A DNA stretch of 64,000 nt from DATBAX01 sp963723765 (GCA_963723765.1 CAVRSD010000002.1:372001-436000), one strand, 5' to 3'. Numbered from the stretch's first letter, positions 17,263-27,632 are shown. Program-made: numbers and translations. The notes: generated by a model not told the origin, from the sequence alone.

Positions 17263-19263
17263 CTACTGCTTTTTGCTGAGTACGCCAGGAGCAACCGCGG
17301 CTCCTGATGTGGCGGTCAAGCTATAAGGAACGTCGGTTTGGGTGGTTCCCGGGGTTGAGGTAACGTACAGAACGGTTGCAGTCGTTGGGACCGCGGCGAT
17401 CGTGTAGGAGTTACTGTTGATGGTGATAGGCAGACTTTCCCACGACGCCCCGACAACGAACTTCTGGCCAGAATGCCACGTGACTCTGTAGCCCTTGCCG
17501 GCAGTCAGAACCTTCGAGATGGTCGCAGTACCTGAATATTGCACCGGAACGCCGAACGGCCCTTGGATCAAGCCGCCCATGTCGCCACCAGCTTCAGTGC
17601 CGCCGCCCAGCGTGTTGCCATTGTCAAGGGTATTGGGTGACGTCGGCTCTCCATTGTTGGCTGCGATTTTGGACTGAAGGAAATGCGAACGGTAAACTTC
17701 CAAACCGTCGCTCAAGCTTGAGGTCGAGAACGGAACGAAGTCCGCGACACCAGCGTCAACGTTGTCCTGGGTAAACTGGGCCAGAACGGTCGGTCCGTAC
17801 GCGTCGGTATCGGTTGTATCGATAGCCCAGCGATAAAGCGACCATGCCGGGTATTTACCGTTGCGCAGGTTCGGATAAGAAAGATTACCAGCACCCCAGA
17901 AGCTCGAGGCTCCCGTGGCTGGGCAATTGGTTGCAGTGCAATTTGGCACCAGCTGGTTACCAGTCGGCGAAGCAAAGATCGGATCTACGCCGTCCAGGGT
18001 CAGATAGTTGTAGGTGGCAGCGCCGGCGTACGTCGTGGTGTTGCCGAAGCTGAAGAAAATGTAACCGATCGAGTACGCAGTGGCTTTTACAGCGTCGCGA
18101 ATTTCTCCGGTGCCGATGCCGCGTTGACGGGAACCACCGCCACCTGCGCAGGTCTGGTTCAGAGGATTGCCGGGAGGCCCGAGCGGATTCGCAATGCCCA
18201 CTTCCTGTGAGTCTTTAGGGTTATGGGCGGTACGGAACAAGCCGAATTCGGTCGTGTTCATGGTGCCGGACAGCGGTTCACGCAGGAATAGCGTGAGATT
18301 CGCTGCCGGGCTGGGAGGCGTACCACCAGAGAAAGCAGGATTGCCGGTGGTGCAAGCCGTCGTGCCGTCGAACAGGTGGGCCAATGGTTTGTCGGTAGCG
18401 GCAGTGACAGTGATGTGAGTTGCTAAGTCGAGGGCGAAAGGCGTCCCTGTGCTGTTGTTTGCCAGGAAGATAATGGGAGCTGCCCCGATGGGAACGGTCT
18501 TAAATGAACGGACTGTGATCTTCGATATTGGATCGACTCCAGAGAGAGCGAACTTTATCGGGGTCGCATTGGTTCCGGTGCCGCGTGAAGTGAAGATCGA
18601 AGCTCCGATATTCACGGTCACGCCTTTGTAGCCAAGGCCAGCCCAGGTAGTTTGATTGAGTGCAGCAAGGGAGCGCGTAGTGGCGAACAAGGCGTCTTCA
18701 GGACGGATGTCAGTCAAGCCAGCGTTGACGTGTACACCGCCAGTAGCGTTGACAGTGGATAGTACGGCGGCATTAAGAGCAACGTCTGCGTTGTTATCAG
18801 CCCAAAGTGCTTGCTTGATCTTGTTCTGTGCTGCGGTAGTCGTGACTTGAACTTGCGCTCCGCTTCCCGTTGTCTCCTGAGCCAGGAAGGTGCGTACGCC
18901 GACGGTGGAATCGACGCTAATGTCGAGCCAGAGGTCGGTTGGAGTGCCGGAGCCGTCGTTGGGAGAGCAGGGAGCGATCCAAACCATCCATGTGTTGCCC
19001 GGCTCGTGCTGAATTCTCGAGTCGCGGGAGTCGACGATAACCGCTGAACTATTCGCGGTCCAGTGATACGGGCAGGCGGTCCCGGTATTGCCCTGATCAG
19101 CAATTTCCTTGATGGCCAGTGCGTCTGCGCCGAGAGCGGCCGGCTGCCACTGCGCCGATGAGCCGGCGCCAACAAAGTGCACGGTCTGTGCACTGGCGGC
19201 CGGAACCACGGCTACGATCGCAGCCAGTAACAGCACCGCGAAGTACGTTTTGATTTGCGTCAT
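17263..19263 (-). CDS. Exported periplasmic-binding-protein-like (PstS-like) protein
   Basis: 666 residues. A signal peptide ends at ASAQ. The mature part opens HFVGAGSSAQWQPAAL, the GxGSS-type start seen in phosphate-binding PstS-like proteins, and later has LFATTRSLAALN, AYSIGYIFFSFG and APTVLAQF-like strands in the same order as a two-lobe binding protein. It is longer than PstS (about 330-370 residues), with inserts and a C-terminal beta domain (about 570-666). GAGGAG eight bases before the ATG supports this start. No ABC permease lies nearby, so it is unlikely to be a normal phosphate transporter part. A ligand-binding or surface role is possible. It is divergent from the large TonB receptor. 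Confidence 0.55.
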   Translation of the reverse strand: MTQIKTYFAVLLLAAIVAVVPAASAQTVHFVGAGSSAQWQPAALGADALAIKEIADQGNTGTACPYHWTANSSAVIVDSRDSRIQHEPGNTWMVWIAPCSPNDGSGTPTDLWLDISVDSTVGVRTFLAQETTGSGAQVQVTTTAAQNKIKQALWADNNADVALNAAVLSTVNATGGVHVNAGLTDIRPEDALFATTRSLAALNQTTWAGLGYKGVTVNIGASIFTSRGTGTNATPIKFALSGVDPISKITVRSFKTVPIGAAPIIFLANNSTGTPFALDLATHITVTAATDKPLAHLFDGTTACTTGNPAFSGGTPPSPAANLTLFLREPLSGTMNTTEFGLFRTAHNPKDSQEVGIANPLGPPGNPLNQTCAGGGGSRQRGIGTGEIRDAVKATAYSIGYIFFSFGNTTTYAGAATYNYLTLDGVDPIFASPTGNQLVPNCTATNCPATGASSFWGAGNLSYPNLRNGKYPAWSLYRWAIDTTDTDAYGPTVLAQFTQDNVDAGVADFVPFSTSSLSDGLEVYRSHFLQSKIAANNGEPTSPNTLDNGNTLGGGTEAGGDMGGLIQGPFGVPVQYSGTATISKVLTAGKGYRVTWHSGQKFVVGASWESLPITINSNSYTIAAVPTTATVLYVTSTPGTTQTDVPYSLTATSGAAVAPGVLSKKQ

Positions 19264-19820
19264 TTGTGAATCTCCTCAGAAGATGTTGTGAAACGCGGTG
19301 GTTTAGGGAACACATCGGTGTGCGATTCGCAGGAATACGACCCTGTCCGACCAAATGTGAAAACCCGCTACTGGTTGAAACTACTGATCTGGAATTTGAG
19401 TTGGCTAACACCGCGACCGCGAGATCAGCCGGGTGCAACTATGAAGGAACTCTGTTAAGCGGGGATGACGCACTTATTAAACGTTGGTGAATTCTCCATG
19501 ACGAGAGTAGTCGAAAAGGCCTAACCGTAAGCCTCTGAACAAGATCGCCCATGGAAAAACCGAGCCGTACTCTGATTTATCCAACTGCCCGATCAAAAAT
19601 TTGAGTGAGGCGTGGTGACCAGGTTGCCATCCGGAAGACGGAGGGACTTGGGTAAGTTGGTAGTCATCTGAAATTAACCCCGCTGTCACAACTCCGTAAC
19701 AATCGCAGTGTAATTGTATGTTTCCCGACTGAACTTCGCCCGGCAAGTTGTTCACGACCAGTGTGTTTTCGTAAGCGCGGCGGTATACGCCAGCGTTTTA
19801 CTCCCTTGGAGGATGGTTCT
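19264..19820. other. Intergenic region between the PBP-like gene and the TonB receptor
   Basis: About 560 bases, divergent genes on each side. It should carry two promoters, but none was convincing by eye. A 92-codon minus-strand frame (19477-19755) has no signal or domain and is not called. Confidence 0.35.
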
Positions 19821-22800
19821 GTGAGGCTGATGCCTATCTGGATTCATATCGTAGTGTTGACGTTGTGTACCGTGGGAATCAGTCGTGGACAAGAAACCGA
19901 TCAGACACCTTCCCTGCCAGAAAAAGCGGCAATCACCGGCACAGTGAGTGACTCCGTGGGCCGAGTTGTTTCCGGGGCGACCGTCACGCTCAGTAATGCC
20001 ACGGGAGAAAGTAAGTCGATAACCACAGATGGTCAGGGCCTGTACATCGCGGCCGATTTGACCCCAGGAGCCTATGCCCTCTCAGCGGCAGTAAGTGGAG
20101 AAAAGGTTTTTGAAATCAGCATCGTTTTGAGCCGCGGCCAGATACTCACTCTTAACGTTTCCGGTGAGCCCGGTACTCAGACGACCGCATCCGTATCGCC
20201 ATCGTCCCCGGAAACCGACGCACCACAGACAAGCACACCCAGTCCAGCCGCGGCGACTGCACCCGCTCGCACTTCTACCGGACCAGCTCAAGTGACAGTT
20301 GGAAACGGAAAAGGACGCATCAGTGGGTCCGTCAACGATCAAACCGGTGCAGTGGTCACGGGCGCAACGGTGACTCTTTCTGACGGTGCAGGCCTGTCGA
20401 AAACGGCGATCACGGACGATAAAGGTACATACGCTTTTAAAGGACTGTCATCTGGCACTTATTCAGTCACTGTTACCGCCGCGGGTTTCAAAGCCTTTCG
20501 GGCCGATCAGATCGCACTCGCAACCGGAACGGACCTTCCTCTTGACGCCGGACTAGAACCCGCTGGAGCAACCAATGAAATCAACGTGGAAGGTTCAAAA
20601 GCAGCCGGCGTCGAAACCGAAAATGCGGAGGTTTCCGGGACCCTCACGCAAAAGGAAGTCATTAATCTCGGGCTGAATGGTCGCAACTTCACCCAATTGA
20701 TCACTTTGACCCCCGGAGTCAGCAACCAGACCGGGCAAGATGAGGCAAAAGTCGGCGTGAATGGGAGCGTAAAGTACAGCGTCAACGGCGGCCGCGTCGA
20801 GTACAACTCGTTCGAAGTGGATGGCAGCGATGTTTTGAATGCGGGTTTGAGCGGTGCTGAAAGCACACTGGTGGTTTATCCCAGCCTGGATGCCATTCAA
20901 GAGGTCAAGGTCCTGACCTCGAACTATGGCGCTCAATACGGACGAACAGCCTCCGGCACGGTCATGGTCACTACAAAATCAGGCGGAGATAAATGGCACG
21001 GAAATGCTTATGAGTTTCTGCGCAACGAAAATCTGAATGCCAAAAACTATTTCGACCAAACTCCGGGCAAACCGCTTTATCGCAGAAATGACTTTGGCGG
21101 AACTATCGGTGGTCCGGTATGGATACCGGGACATTACAACCTCAATAAAGACAAGACCTTCATCTTTTTTTCGGAGGAAGTCCGCATTGAAAAGTCACCC
21201 AGTGAATTGCAGCCTGATTTCAATCGCGCTGTGCCCACGGCTTCCGAACGGCAGGGCAACTTCAGTGATGTCTGTCCGAATCCCAACGATCCGCAGGATA
21301 TTGGAAAGTTAAATGGAAATCCGCTGACCGGGCAGTTTCTCTTTCCGGTCGCACTTTGGCCCGACTGCCCTCGCCAGCCCCCGCAAGCGGTTCCTGGCTA
21401 TGGGCAATTGTTTTCAAAACAACTTCCTGATGGTTCGTTTGTGTACAACAGCCTGATCAATCCTCAGGCGACTTCCGGTGCTGGGCTTGATCCGAACGCT
21501 CTGGCTATTTTGAATCAGAATCTCGTTCCTCTTCCCAACTCTTATGCCGGTTGTAACTCCAGTCTGGTCGGACAGTTCGATCACACTACAGGTCAGCTCA
21601 TCAAACCCTGCTACGACGCGGTGATCTCTGAGCCCACCCACTGGCGCGAGGAGCTGTTCCGGCTCGACCAAAATATCACTCCCAAGCTGCGGGCGAGCTT
21701 ACGCTATATCCATGATGCCTGGGATACAGTTACCCCTACACCCAACTGGGGCACGGTTACCAACAGTTTTCCCACCGTACAGAACAAATTTATTGGGCCA
21801 GGAATCGATGTGGTGGCCCGTCTTACAGAGACCATCACTCCTTCGCTATTGAACGAATTCGTTGCCAGCTTCACCAACGCCCACATCACCTTGACCAACG
21901 TGAACGGCCCTGGAGCGAACTATCAGCGCCCTCCAGGACTAGGAAATCCCAATGATGTAGGCCAGTGCGGTGGTTTCACTGCCGACAATGTTGCCGTCTG
22001 TCCCATGGGCTACCTGTTCAACAATGGTTTCGGGGGTAAGGTCCCTGGGCTGGTGATTGCCGGCAACAATCAAGCGTATGGAGGAGCGGGGTTTACGGTG
22101 GATCCTTCTTACACTCCCTGGGAACATACCAACCCGACCTACAGCTTCCGCGATGGCATTAGCAAATCTCTCGGAAAACATACGATCCAGTTTGGAGTTC
22201 AGTATGTGATCGCACAGAAAAATGAGATCAATGGGGCATTGTCGGCGGCCACCGGCGATACGCAGGGTTTGTTGAGCTTCAGCAATGTCAACGGAGGTAT
22301 CAACAGCTTAGGAAATGCTTTTGCCAACTTTCTTTATAACGGCGGCTTCCCCAGCATTTTTGGCGGAGGCAATGCCATCCAGAGTTATACCCAGGACAGC
22401 ACGCAACTCAGGTACTACAACAATTACCAGATTGGGGAACCTTATTTTCAGGATGACTGGCGCGTAAACTCCCGTCTTACGGTGAACCTGGGCTTGCGTC
22501 TGAGTTTGTTCGGGAACTATCACGAGAAATATAACCAGGCCTATAACTGGGACCCTGCCGCTTTCAGCCAATCTCTGGCGGCCCAGACCAGGGTTGATCC
22601 CAACACCGGACAACTGCTCGACTTACCCAGCGATCATCCCATTCCGATCAACCTGGGTATGCTGGACCCACGAATCACCAATGGACTGGTACGTTGCGGT
22701 GTGAACGGGGTGCCGGCAGGATGTATTGGTAGCCATTTGTTTAACCCCGCGCCTCGGATTGGTTTCGCGTGGGACCCGCAGGGCAACGGAAAGACCTCGA

Positions 22801-24332
22801 TTCGCGCTGGCTACGGTCTTTTCTTCGAGCATGGCACCGGCGATGAGGCAAATACCGGATCTTTGGAAGGGAGTGCTCCGAATGTGCTTAGCCTCAGCCA
22901 GCCATTTCCGGGAGGCTTTGCCTGCGTCGGAAATTATGCTCCGAATTGCAATCCAGATGTCACTACCACTCTCCCTGGAGCTTTACCTCTCAATGTCACC
23001 TCGATTCCAACTCGAACCGTGTTCCCGTATTCTCAGCAGTGGAGCCTGAGTGTGCAGCGCGAACTACCGAAGAATTTTGTGGCGACTTTTGCCTATGTCG
23101 GGAGCAAAGGTACCCATCTGACGGTCGAGCGCCAGCTCAATCAGCTGAGTCCCATTTCTCCAGACCTCAACCCCTTCGCACTGCACGAGCCCGTTCTTCT
23201 GGATGTGCCCGGCTCCGCTGTAGTTGGAGGTGACTGTTTCAATCGTGGCACGCTCACCAGCCCCAGTTTCTTGTTGCAGAATGGAGTGGCAGTTAGCGCC
23301 CAGAACCCGGCTTCCATCAATCTAGCAGTGGCGTGCCAAGGGCAGTCATCCTCGCCAATCGAAGTGACAAATACATTGCGTCCGTATCCCGGCCTGGGAC
23401 AGATTTTCTCCTTGCAAAATGTCGCCGATTCTTCGTACCAAGGATTCCAGACGACGGTCCGGCGCACCAAGGGGCCGCTAACGGCCGGAATCGCTTACTC
23501 CTACAGCCATTCGATCGACGACTCCTCAGATCGCACCGATCCTACATTTGTGAATTCGCTTGATTTGCGCTCCAACAAGGCCAGTTCCAACTTCGACCAG
23601 CGGCATCTGTTGAATATTAGCTATGTGTACCGGCTGCCAAACTTTGAACGGGCTTTCAGCAAATGGGCAAACACCACCTTCACCAACGGCCCTCCCGAAA
23701 CTGCGGACGGAAGCACTCCGGCGCCTGGAACCGTTTCCAGATTCGCTCACTTGGTGGGAGCCAATTGGGAATGGTCAGGCATCACTACATTTCAGTCTGG
23801 AACACCGTTCAGCGTAATCAATAATGCTGGGACTACTGGAATTGGCGTCCTGGACAATGCCGGCGTCGCGAATGGCGTTGGCGCAGGGTCTTACCCGGAC
23901 ATCGTGGCCCACCCCGCTCCTGCGGCGTTGAAGAGCAACCCCAGCAGCTTTGGTCCGCTTCTTTTAAATCCCAATGAGTTCGTTGCGCCCCGCGGACTCA
24001 CCTTCGGCGATGCCGGACGAAATTTTCTGAATAACCCAAGCCGAGTGAATTTCGACATGTCGTTGCTCAAACATTTTCCGATTCACGAGGGCAGCGAAAT
24101 CGAGTTCCGCGCAGAAGCATTTAACGTATTCAACCACACTCAGTTTCGGATCTATAACCCGGATCTGGGCAATACCGGAAGTAACACAGTCAGTTGCTAT
24201 GGGGGCCCCAACTATTCCGCGGGCGCTTACTACCCAGGAGGTTCGGATTGTCTTACCGGCAGCTCCTTCCTGCATCCCGTGGATGCCCACCGCCCCCGCA
24301 CTTTGCAACTGGCCGTCAAATATAACTTCTAG
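19821..24332 (+). CDS. Oar-like TonB-dependent outer-membrane receptor
   Basis: About 1500 residues. The likely start is GTG at 19821 (GGAGG eight bases upstream) or ATG at 19830; the codons back to 19761 add nothing recognisable. A signal peptide is followed by two CarboxypepD_reg-like beta domains (residues about 35-110 and 165-250), each opening ITGTV/ISGSV and holding GATVTLS. A plug-like domain follows (LNGRNFTQLITLTPG, GAQYGRTASGTVMVTTKSG). The rest is a long barrel ending in Phe (AVKYNF), as expected for outer-membrane insertion. Family knowledge: such receptors bind large substrates and draw energy from TonB-ExbBD. The substrate is unknown. It is divergent from a row of secreted proteins. 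Confidence 0.9.
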   Translation: MRLMPIWIHIVVLTLCTVGISRGQETDQTPSLPEKAAITGTVSDSVGRVVSGATVTLSNATGESKSITTDGQGLYIAADLTPGAYALSAAVSGEKVFEISIVLSRGQILTLNVSGEPGTQTTASVSPSSPETDAPQTSTPSPAAATAPARTSTGPAQVTVGNGKGRISGSVNDQTGAVVTGATVTLSDGAGLSKTAITDDKGTYAFKGLSSGTYSVTVTAAGFKAFRADQIALATGTDLPLDAGLEPAGATNEINVEGSKAAGVETENAEVSGTLTQKEVINLGLNGRNFTQLITLTPGVSNQTGQDEAKVGVNGSVKYSVNGGRVEYNSFEVDGSDVLNAGLSGAESTLVVYPSLDAIQEVKVLTSNYGAQYGRTASGTVMVTTKSGGDKWHGNAYEFLRNENLNAKNYFDQTPGKPLYRRNDFGGTIGGPVWIPGHYNLNKDKTFIFFSEEVRIEKSPSELQPDFNRAVPTASERQGNFSDVCPNPNDPQDIGKLNGNPLTGQFLFPVALWPDCPRQPPQAVPGYGQLFSKQLPDGSFVYNSLINPQATSGAGLDPNALAILNQNLVPLPNSYAGCNSSLVGQFDHTTGQLIKPCYDAVISEPTHWREELFRLDQNITPKLRASLRYIHDAWDTVTPTPNWGTVTNSFPTVQNKFIGPGIDVVARLTETITPSLLNEFVASFTNAHITLTNVNGPGANYQRPPGLGNPNDVGQCGGFTADNVAVCPMGYLFNNGFGGKVPGLVIAGNNQAYGGAGFTVDPSYTPWEHTNPTYSFRDGISKSLGKHTIQFGVQYVIAQKNEINGALSAATGDTQGLLSFSNVNGGINSLGNAFANFLYNGGFPSIFGGGNAIQSYTQDSTQLRYYNNYQIGEPYFQDDWRVNSRLTVNLGLRLSLFGNYHEKYNQAYNWDPAAFSQSLAAQTRVDPNTGQLLDLPSDHPIPINLGMLDPRITNGLVRCGVNGVPAGCIGSHLFNPAPRIGFAWDPQGNGKTSIRAGYGLFFEHGTGDEANTGSLEGSAPNVLSLSQPFPGGFACVGNYAPNCNPDVTTTLPGALPLNVTSIPTRTVFPYSQQWSLSVQRELPKNFVATFAYVGSKGTHLTVERQLNQLSPISPDLNPFALHEPVLLDVPGSAVVGGDCFNRGTLTSPSFLLQNGVAVSAQNPASINLAVACQGQSSSPIEVTNTLRPYPGLGQIFSLQNVADSSYQGFQTTVRRTKGPLTAGIAYSYSHSIDDSSDRTDPTFVNSLDLRSNKASSNFDQRHLLNISYVYRLPNFERAFSKWANTTFTNGPPETADGSTPAPGTVSRFAHLVGANWEWSGITTFQSGTPFSVINNAGTTGIGVLDNAGVANGVGAGSYPDIVAHPAPAALKSNPSSFGPLLLNPNEFVAPRGLTFGDAGRNFLNNPSRVNFDMSLLKHFPIHEGSEIEFRAEAFNVFNHTQFRIYNPDLGNTGSNTVSCYGGPNYSAGAYYPGGSDCLTGSSFLHPVDAHRPRTLQLAVKYNF

Positions 24333-24507
24333 GGATGGCTGAATAACGCTGATAGATTTTGCTGGGAACCGGCTTGAAATGCGCGACTGTTATAAGGAAT
24401 GAGCTTTAGATGGCGGTCTGGACTGGGCGCTATGCACTGAGCAGCGATGGGCTTGTTCTGATGTCTCGTGGAACACGCAACGTCCGCAAATCACACGCAA
24501 CGTTCTC

Positions 24508-25443
24508 TTACTGAGATGTGAGTGCCACGGCCGCCGTGTCATTCGGTTGACTGAGGCCGCCGTTCGGGAGCGCAGGACAGGGCCCGAAAACTGTGCCTGC
24601 ACCAATCGCCCCCAGCGTTAGGCCGCTGCCATTAGTATTGCTTCCGCTCAAAGAAATTACATTGGAGCTCACCGCAACCGTTGCGGGAGCGGTCGCTGCA
24701 CCCAGGGTTCCAATTTGCGAGCCATCATATCCAAAAACTGACAGAACGACATTTTGTCCGCTGATCGTTCCGGTCAACGAAGCTGTCCGAAAACAGGGAT
24801 AGCCCACGGCCGTGATCGTTCCGTTCAAAGTCGCATTGCTCGCGCCAATGTTGGCGCTCTGACTTATTTTCCCGGACACCGCGATAGGCGCCGGCGGTGA
24901 CACTCCGGTTAGCAGTTGCATGTAGGATGATTGCGAAAGCGTTCCAGTGAAGTTAAAGCTGACTGGGGGAATCTTCAAGGCGGTCCATGTTCCACTGGTT
25001 GGATTACTACTGCAGCCGCCAGCCAAAGTCGAGTACGCACCGGACATGGACTGGTTGTCCGACGAAACACTCCCAGTGAGACTCATGGTCGATCCACTTT
25101 CATCTATTGAGAGCGTTATATTTTGGCCGCTGATAGTTCCACTCAAAAGACCGACGCCCGCACAATTTCCATTCTGCGTGCTGCCCGGTAACTCGACGCT
25201 GCCCGTCAGCGAATTGTCCGATTCCAAAAGGAAGCCGGAAACGGAAAGTGCCGGAGGAGGATTTTGGAACGGGAACCCCTGATTCAGGATAACTTGCCAG
25301 TTTCCCGCCAGCGGTCCCTGTTGAGAACCAGAAGAGGATGAACTCCCGCCACCACAGTCTCCGAACATCAATACCGCACACAGCAATATCGTCGTAGCGA
25401 GAATTCTCGCAGACGCTTCCGAAATACCTGTGGAATGATTCAT
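24508..25443 (-). CDS. Exported lipoprotein-like protein with internal duplication
   Basis: About 311 residues from the ATG at 25443 (the frame is open to 25458). A hydrophobic leader ends in VLMFGDC followed by GGG and a Ser run, a lipobox-like cleavage site. The mature part seems to be two related beta-rich halves, each with an LTGTISGQN segment (near residues 105 and 240) and paired Cys residues. No known function. The repeats and lipid anchor suggest a surface protein. It is convergent with the TonB receptor (175 bases apart), and nothing in the gap looks like a strong terminator. Confidence 0.55.
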   Translation of the reverse strand: MNHSTGISEASARILATTILLCAVLMFGDCGGGSSSSSGSQQGPLAGNWQVILNQGFPFQNPPPALSVSGFLLESDNSLTGSVELPGSTQNGNCAGVGLLSGTISGQNITLSIDESGSTMSLTGSVSSDNQSMSGAYSTLAGGCSSNPTSGTWTALKIPPVSFNFTGTLSQSSYMQLLTGVSPPAPIAVSGKISQSANIGASNATLNGTITAVGYPCFRTASLTGTISGQNVVLSVFGYDGSQIGTLGAATAPATVAVSSNVISLSGSNTNGSGLTLGAIGAGTVFGPCPALPNGGLSQPNDTAAVALTSQ

Positions 25444-25930
25444 TTGTAAACGCAGCATCGCACCGAATGAACGGCACTCCCTGGGACTTTTTGTTGGACA
25501 TTCAGACTAGCTTTCCGCACGTTACGTTGTGATTACTGCCAGATTAAAATCCGGTGAATTTAGGAATGGAAAGGTGGGTGGATAGTCCGATAGCGAGATT
25601 GGCTGGATGCTGGCGTTTGATACTACGCGGCGTAGATCTTTCGATTGTCGGCCTTGGTGGTTAATTGCGCCTGGAGGCCCTTCTTCAAATTATCGAGACG
25701 CTGGGATTCCGTCTTTCGTTCCCGCCGAAGCTGCAGTAACCGAATTTCATGGGTCTTGGCAATTGAAGATTCGTAGCGATCCAAGGGAGCCTCCAAATTG
25801 TGCGCCAGCAGTCTACCTCTACTTTGCTCCGGTGACAACCCGAAGAACGATAGTAATTTGATTTGAATTCGACATCGTGCGAAACTTAGTCGATACAGTT
25901 TCCCCAAACCAGCTGGGACCATCGTACGCA
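25444..25930. other. Intergenic region upstream of the RND pump locus
   Basis: About 490 bases with no recognised gene. A 102-codon minus-strand frame (25623-25931) ends in a charged, coiled-coil-like stretch and a smaller plus frame overlaps it, but neither has a domain or ribosome site. The pump promoter should lie here. Confidence 0.35.
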
Positions 25931-26344
25931 ATGGAACTGCTCCTCAATTTGTTATGGCTGATGCTTGTGCTGCCTGCGGTTTTGATCTGGCGGCATGATT
26001 TGACGTCGGGTCGCGCTTCCGGGTGGTTTTGTCGCTCTCGTGGCTTTGTCCTTTTAAGCTGCCTCCTGGCTTTGCTGTTCCCCATAGTTTCCGCCACGGA
26101 CGACCTGCATCCCATCCGCGCTGAAATTGAAGAATCCAGTCCTTCCAAGCGGGTAGTAAAGCAATCACTGGGATCGAAATCTCCAACCTGGGGAAATGAG
26201 GGCCGACCCCCTGCACAACTGGTCGAAGTGGCCGCATTCGGAGACAAGGATCAAACGCTTGAACTAATTTCAACCTATTTGTTATTGCCTTCTACGCAAG
26301 CTCTCACTGGCACGATTGGCGGCCGGGCCCCTCCCACTATCTAA
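25931..26344 (+). CDS. Small membrane protein preceding the CzcB/CzcA pump
   Basis: 137 residues from the ATG at 25931 (a GTG-led frame extends back to 25877, but the extra residues look unrelated). It has an N-terminal membrane helix (LLLNLLWLMLVLPAVLIW) and a second hydrophobic stretch (FVLLSCLLALLFPIVSATDDL) separated by basic residues, then a soluble tail with SSPSKRVVKQ. I recognise this pattern from small uncharacterised proteins next to efflux pumps and cytochrome genes in Acidobacteriota, but I cannot name a function. It ends 133 bases before the adaptor start, in the same direction, so it could be part of the pump operon. Confidence 0.6.
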   Translation: MELLLNLLWLMLVLPAVLIWRHDLTSGRASGWFCRSRGFVLLSCLLALLFPIVSATDDLHPIRAEIEESSPSKRVVKQSLGSKSPTWGNEGRPPAQLVEVAAFGDKDQTLELISTYLLLPSTQALTGTIGGRAPPTI

Positions 26345-26477
26345 GTCTTCGGTATCTGTCGCGCCGTTCGTCGGCTGCGCAATTTCAATAGATTTCCGAA
26401 CTGTTCGTGACTCGCAGCGGTTGCCTTACTGGCATTTTGCAATCCGCGCGGGCATTCACGAACCACTTGAGTTTTGC

Positions 26478-27632
26478 ATGCAAAGGCTCCGATTGCGTTT
26501 CCAAATACCGATTCGAATGATCGTCATGAGTGGCGCGTTGTTTTTCGCTGGAATGAGTATTTCCTGTTCTGACGCTCCTAAAGCACCTCCCACAAAGGCC
26601 GAGGTCACGCCCGATCCCAATCTCTACACCGTGGAGAAACCTGAACTCTTCAAACTAGCCAAAGTGGAAACACGGAACCTGCCGACCACGCTGAATGCCA
26701 ATGGGACGGTGACGCCGGATGTGAATAACACCATCCATGTGACCTCACAGGGCTCTGGGCGGGTTGTCGAATTGAAAGTACGGCTGGGAGATTACGTAAA
26801 GAAGGGCCAGATATTGCTGTCTATCCAAAGCGCCGATTTGGCGGGAGCATTCTCCGATTATCAAAAAGCGGTCGCGGATGAGCAACTGTCACAGAAAGCT
26901 CTTGACCGGGCGCAGTTGCTGTATTCTCACGGCGCGTTGCCCGAAAAAGATCTGCAACAGGCCGACGACACGGAAGTAAAAGCCAAGGTAGACGTGCAGA
27001 GCGCTGAACAGCATGTCCGGCTGTTAGGCGGCGATCCGGCCCATCCCGGATCGTTGATTGAACTTCGCGCCCCCGTCTCGGGAACAATTGTCGAACAAAA
27101 CATCTCGGGATTCGAAGGAATCAAGAGCCTCGACAATACTCCCAATCTTTTTACCATTGCTGACCTTGCTCAAGTGTGGGTCGTCTGTGACGTGTATGAG
27201 AACGATCTCGGCGACGTTCACATGGGAGATGCCGCCGGCATCCGGCTCAATGCCTATCCGGACCGGACTTACCGCGGCAAAGTCGCCGATATTTCCCGTG
27301 TCCTCGATCCGGCGACGCGCTCGACCAAGGTGCGAATCGTGTTACCAAATCACGACGGCTCATTGCGTCCCGGTATGTTTGCCGTGGCCACGTTCCGCTC
27401 CAACAAGTCGCAGTCGCGAATCGTGGTTCCCTCGACTGCGGTCTTACGACTGCAAGATAAAGATTGGGTGTTCCTGAAGGAAGGCGCACAGCAGTTCCGC
27501 CGCGTCGAGGTGCATGCCCAGGGAGAAAACTCGGACGGACTGCAGCAGATAAAGGATGGCTTAAACACCGGACAAGAAATTGTAGCGAACGCTTTGGAAT
27601 TCTCTTCGGCCGTCGCGGAGCAGGGCAAATGA
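26478..27632 (+). CDS. RND efflux periplasmic adaptor (CzcB/CusB-like)
   Basis: About 384 residues from the ATG at 26478; another ATG at 26517 is possible. The leader ends in MSISCSD, a lipobox, so it is a membrane-anchored lipoprotein. It has the adaptor order: a lipoyl-like half (GSGRVVELKVRLGDYVKKGQ), a coiled hairpin (ADEQLSQKALDRAQLLY), the second lipoyl half (LRAPVSGTIVEQ), then a beta-barrel strand (DVYENDLGDVHMGDAA) and a membrane-proximal end. Family knowledge: the adaptor joins an RND pump to an outer-membrane channel. Its stop overlaps the pump start as ATGA. No TolC-like channel gene is in the window. Confidence 0.9.
   Translation: MQRLRLRFQIPIRMIVMSGALFFAGMSISCSDAPKAPPTKAEVTPDPNLYTVEKPELFKLAKVETRNLPTTLNANGTVTPDVNNTIHVTSQGSGRVVELKVRLGDYVKKGQILLSIQSADLAGAFSDYQKAVADEQLSQKALDRAQLLYSHGALPEKDLQQADDTEVKAKVDVQSAEQHVRLLGGDPAHPGSLIELRAPVSGTIVEQNISGFEGIKSLDNTPNLFTIADLAQVWVVCDVYENDLGDVHMGDAAGIRLNAYPDRTYRGKVADISRVLDPATRSTKVRIVLPNHDGSLRPGMFAVATFRSNKSQSRIVVPSTAVLRLQDKDWVFLKEGAQQFRRVEVHAQGENSDGLQQIKDGLNTGQEIVANALEFSSAVAEQGK

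Noticed and set aside
25623..25931. 102-codon minus-strand frame upstream of the pump locus
   Set aside because: No signal, domain or ribosome site. The charged tail looks coiled-coil-like but is too weak to call.
27464..27628. Extra N-terminal codons of the CzcA-like pump
   Set aside because: They are adaptor-gene sequence in another frame. The membrane start MIRYLIDFALRNRI begins at 27629.
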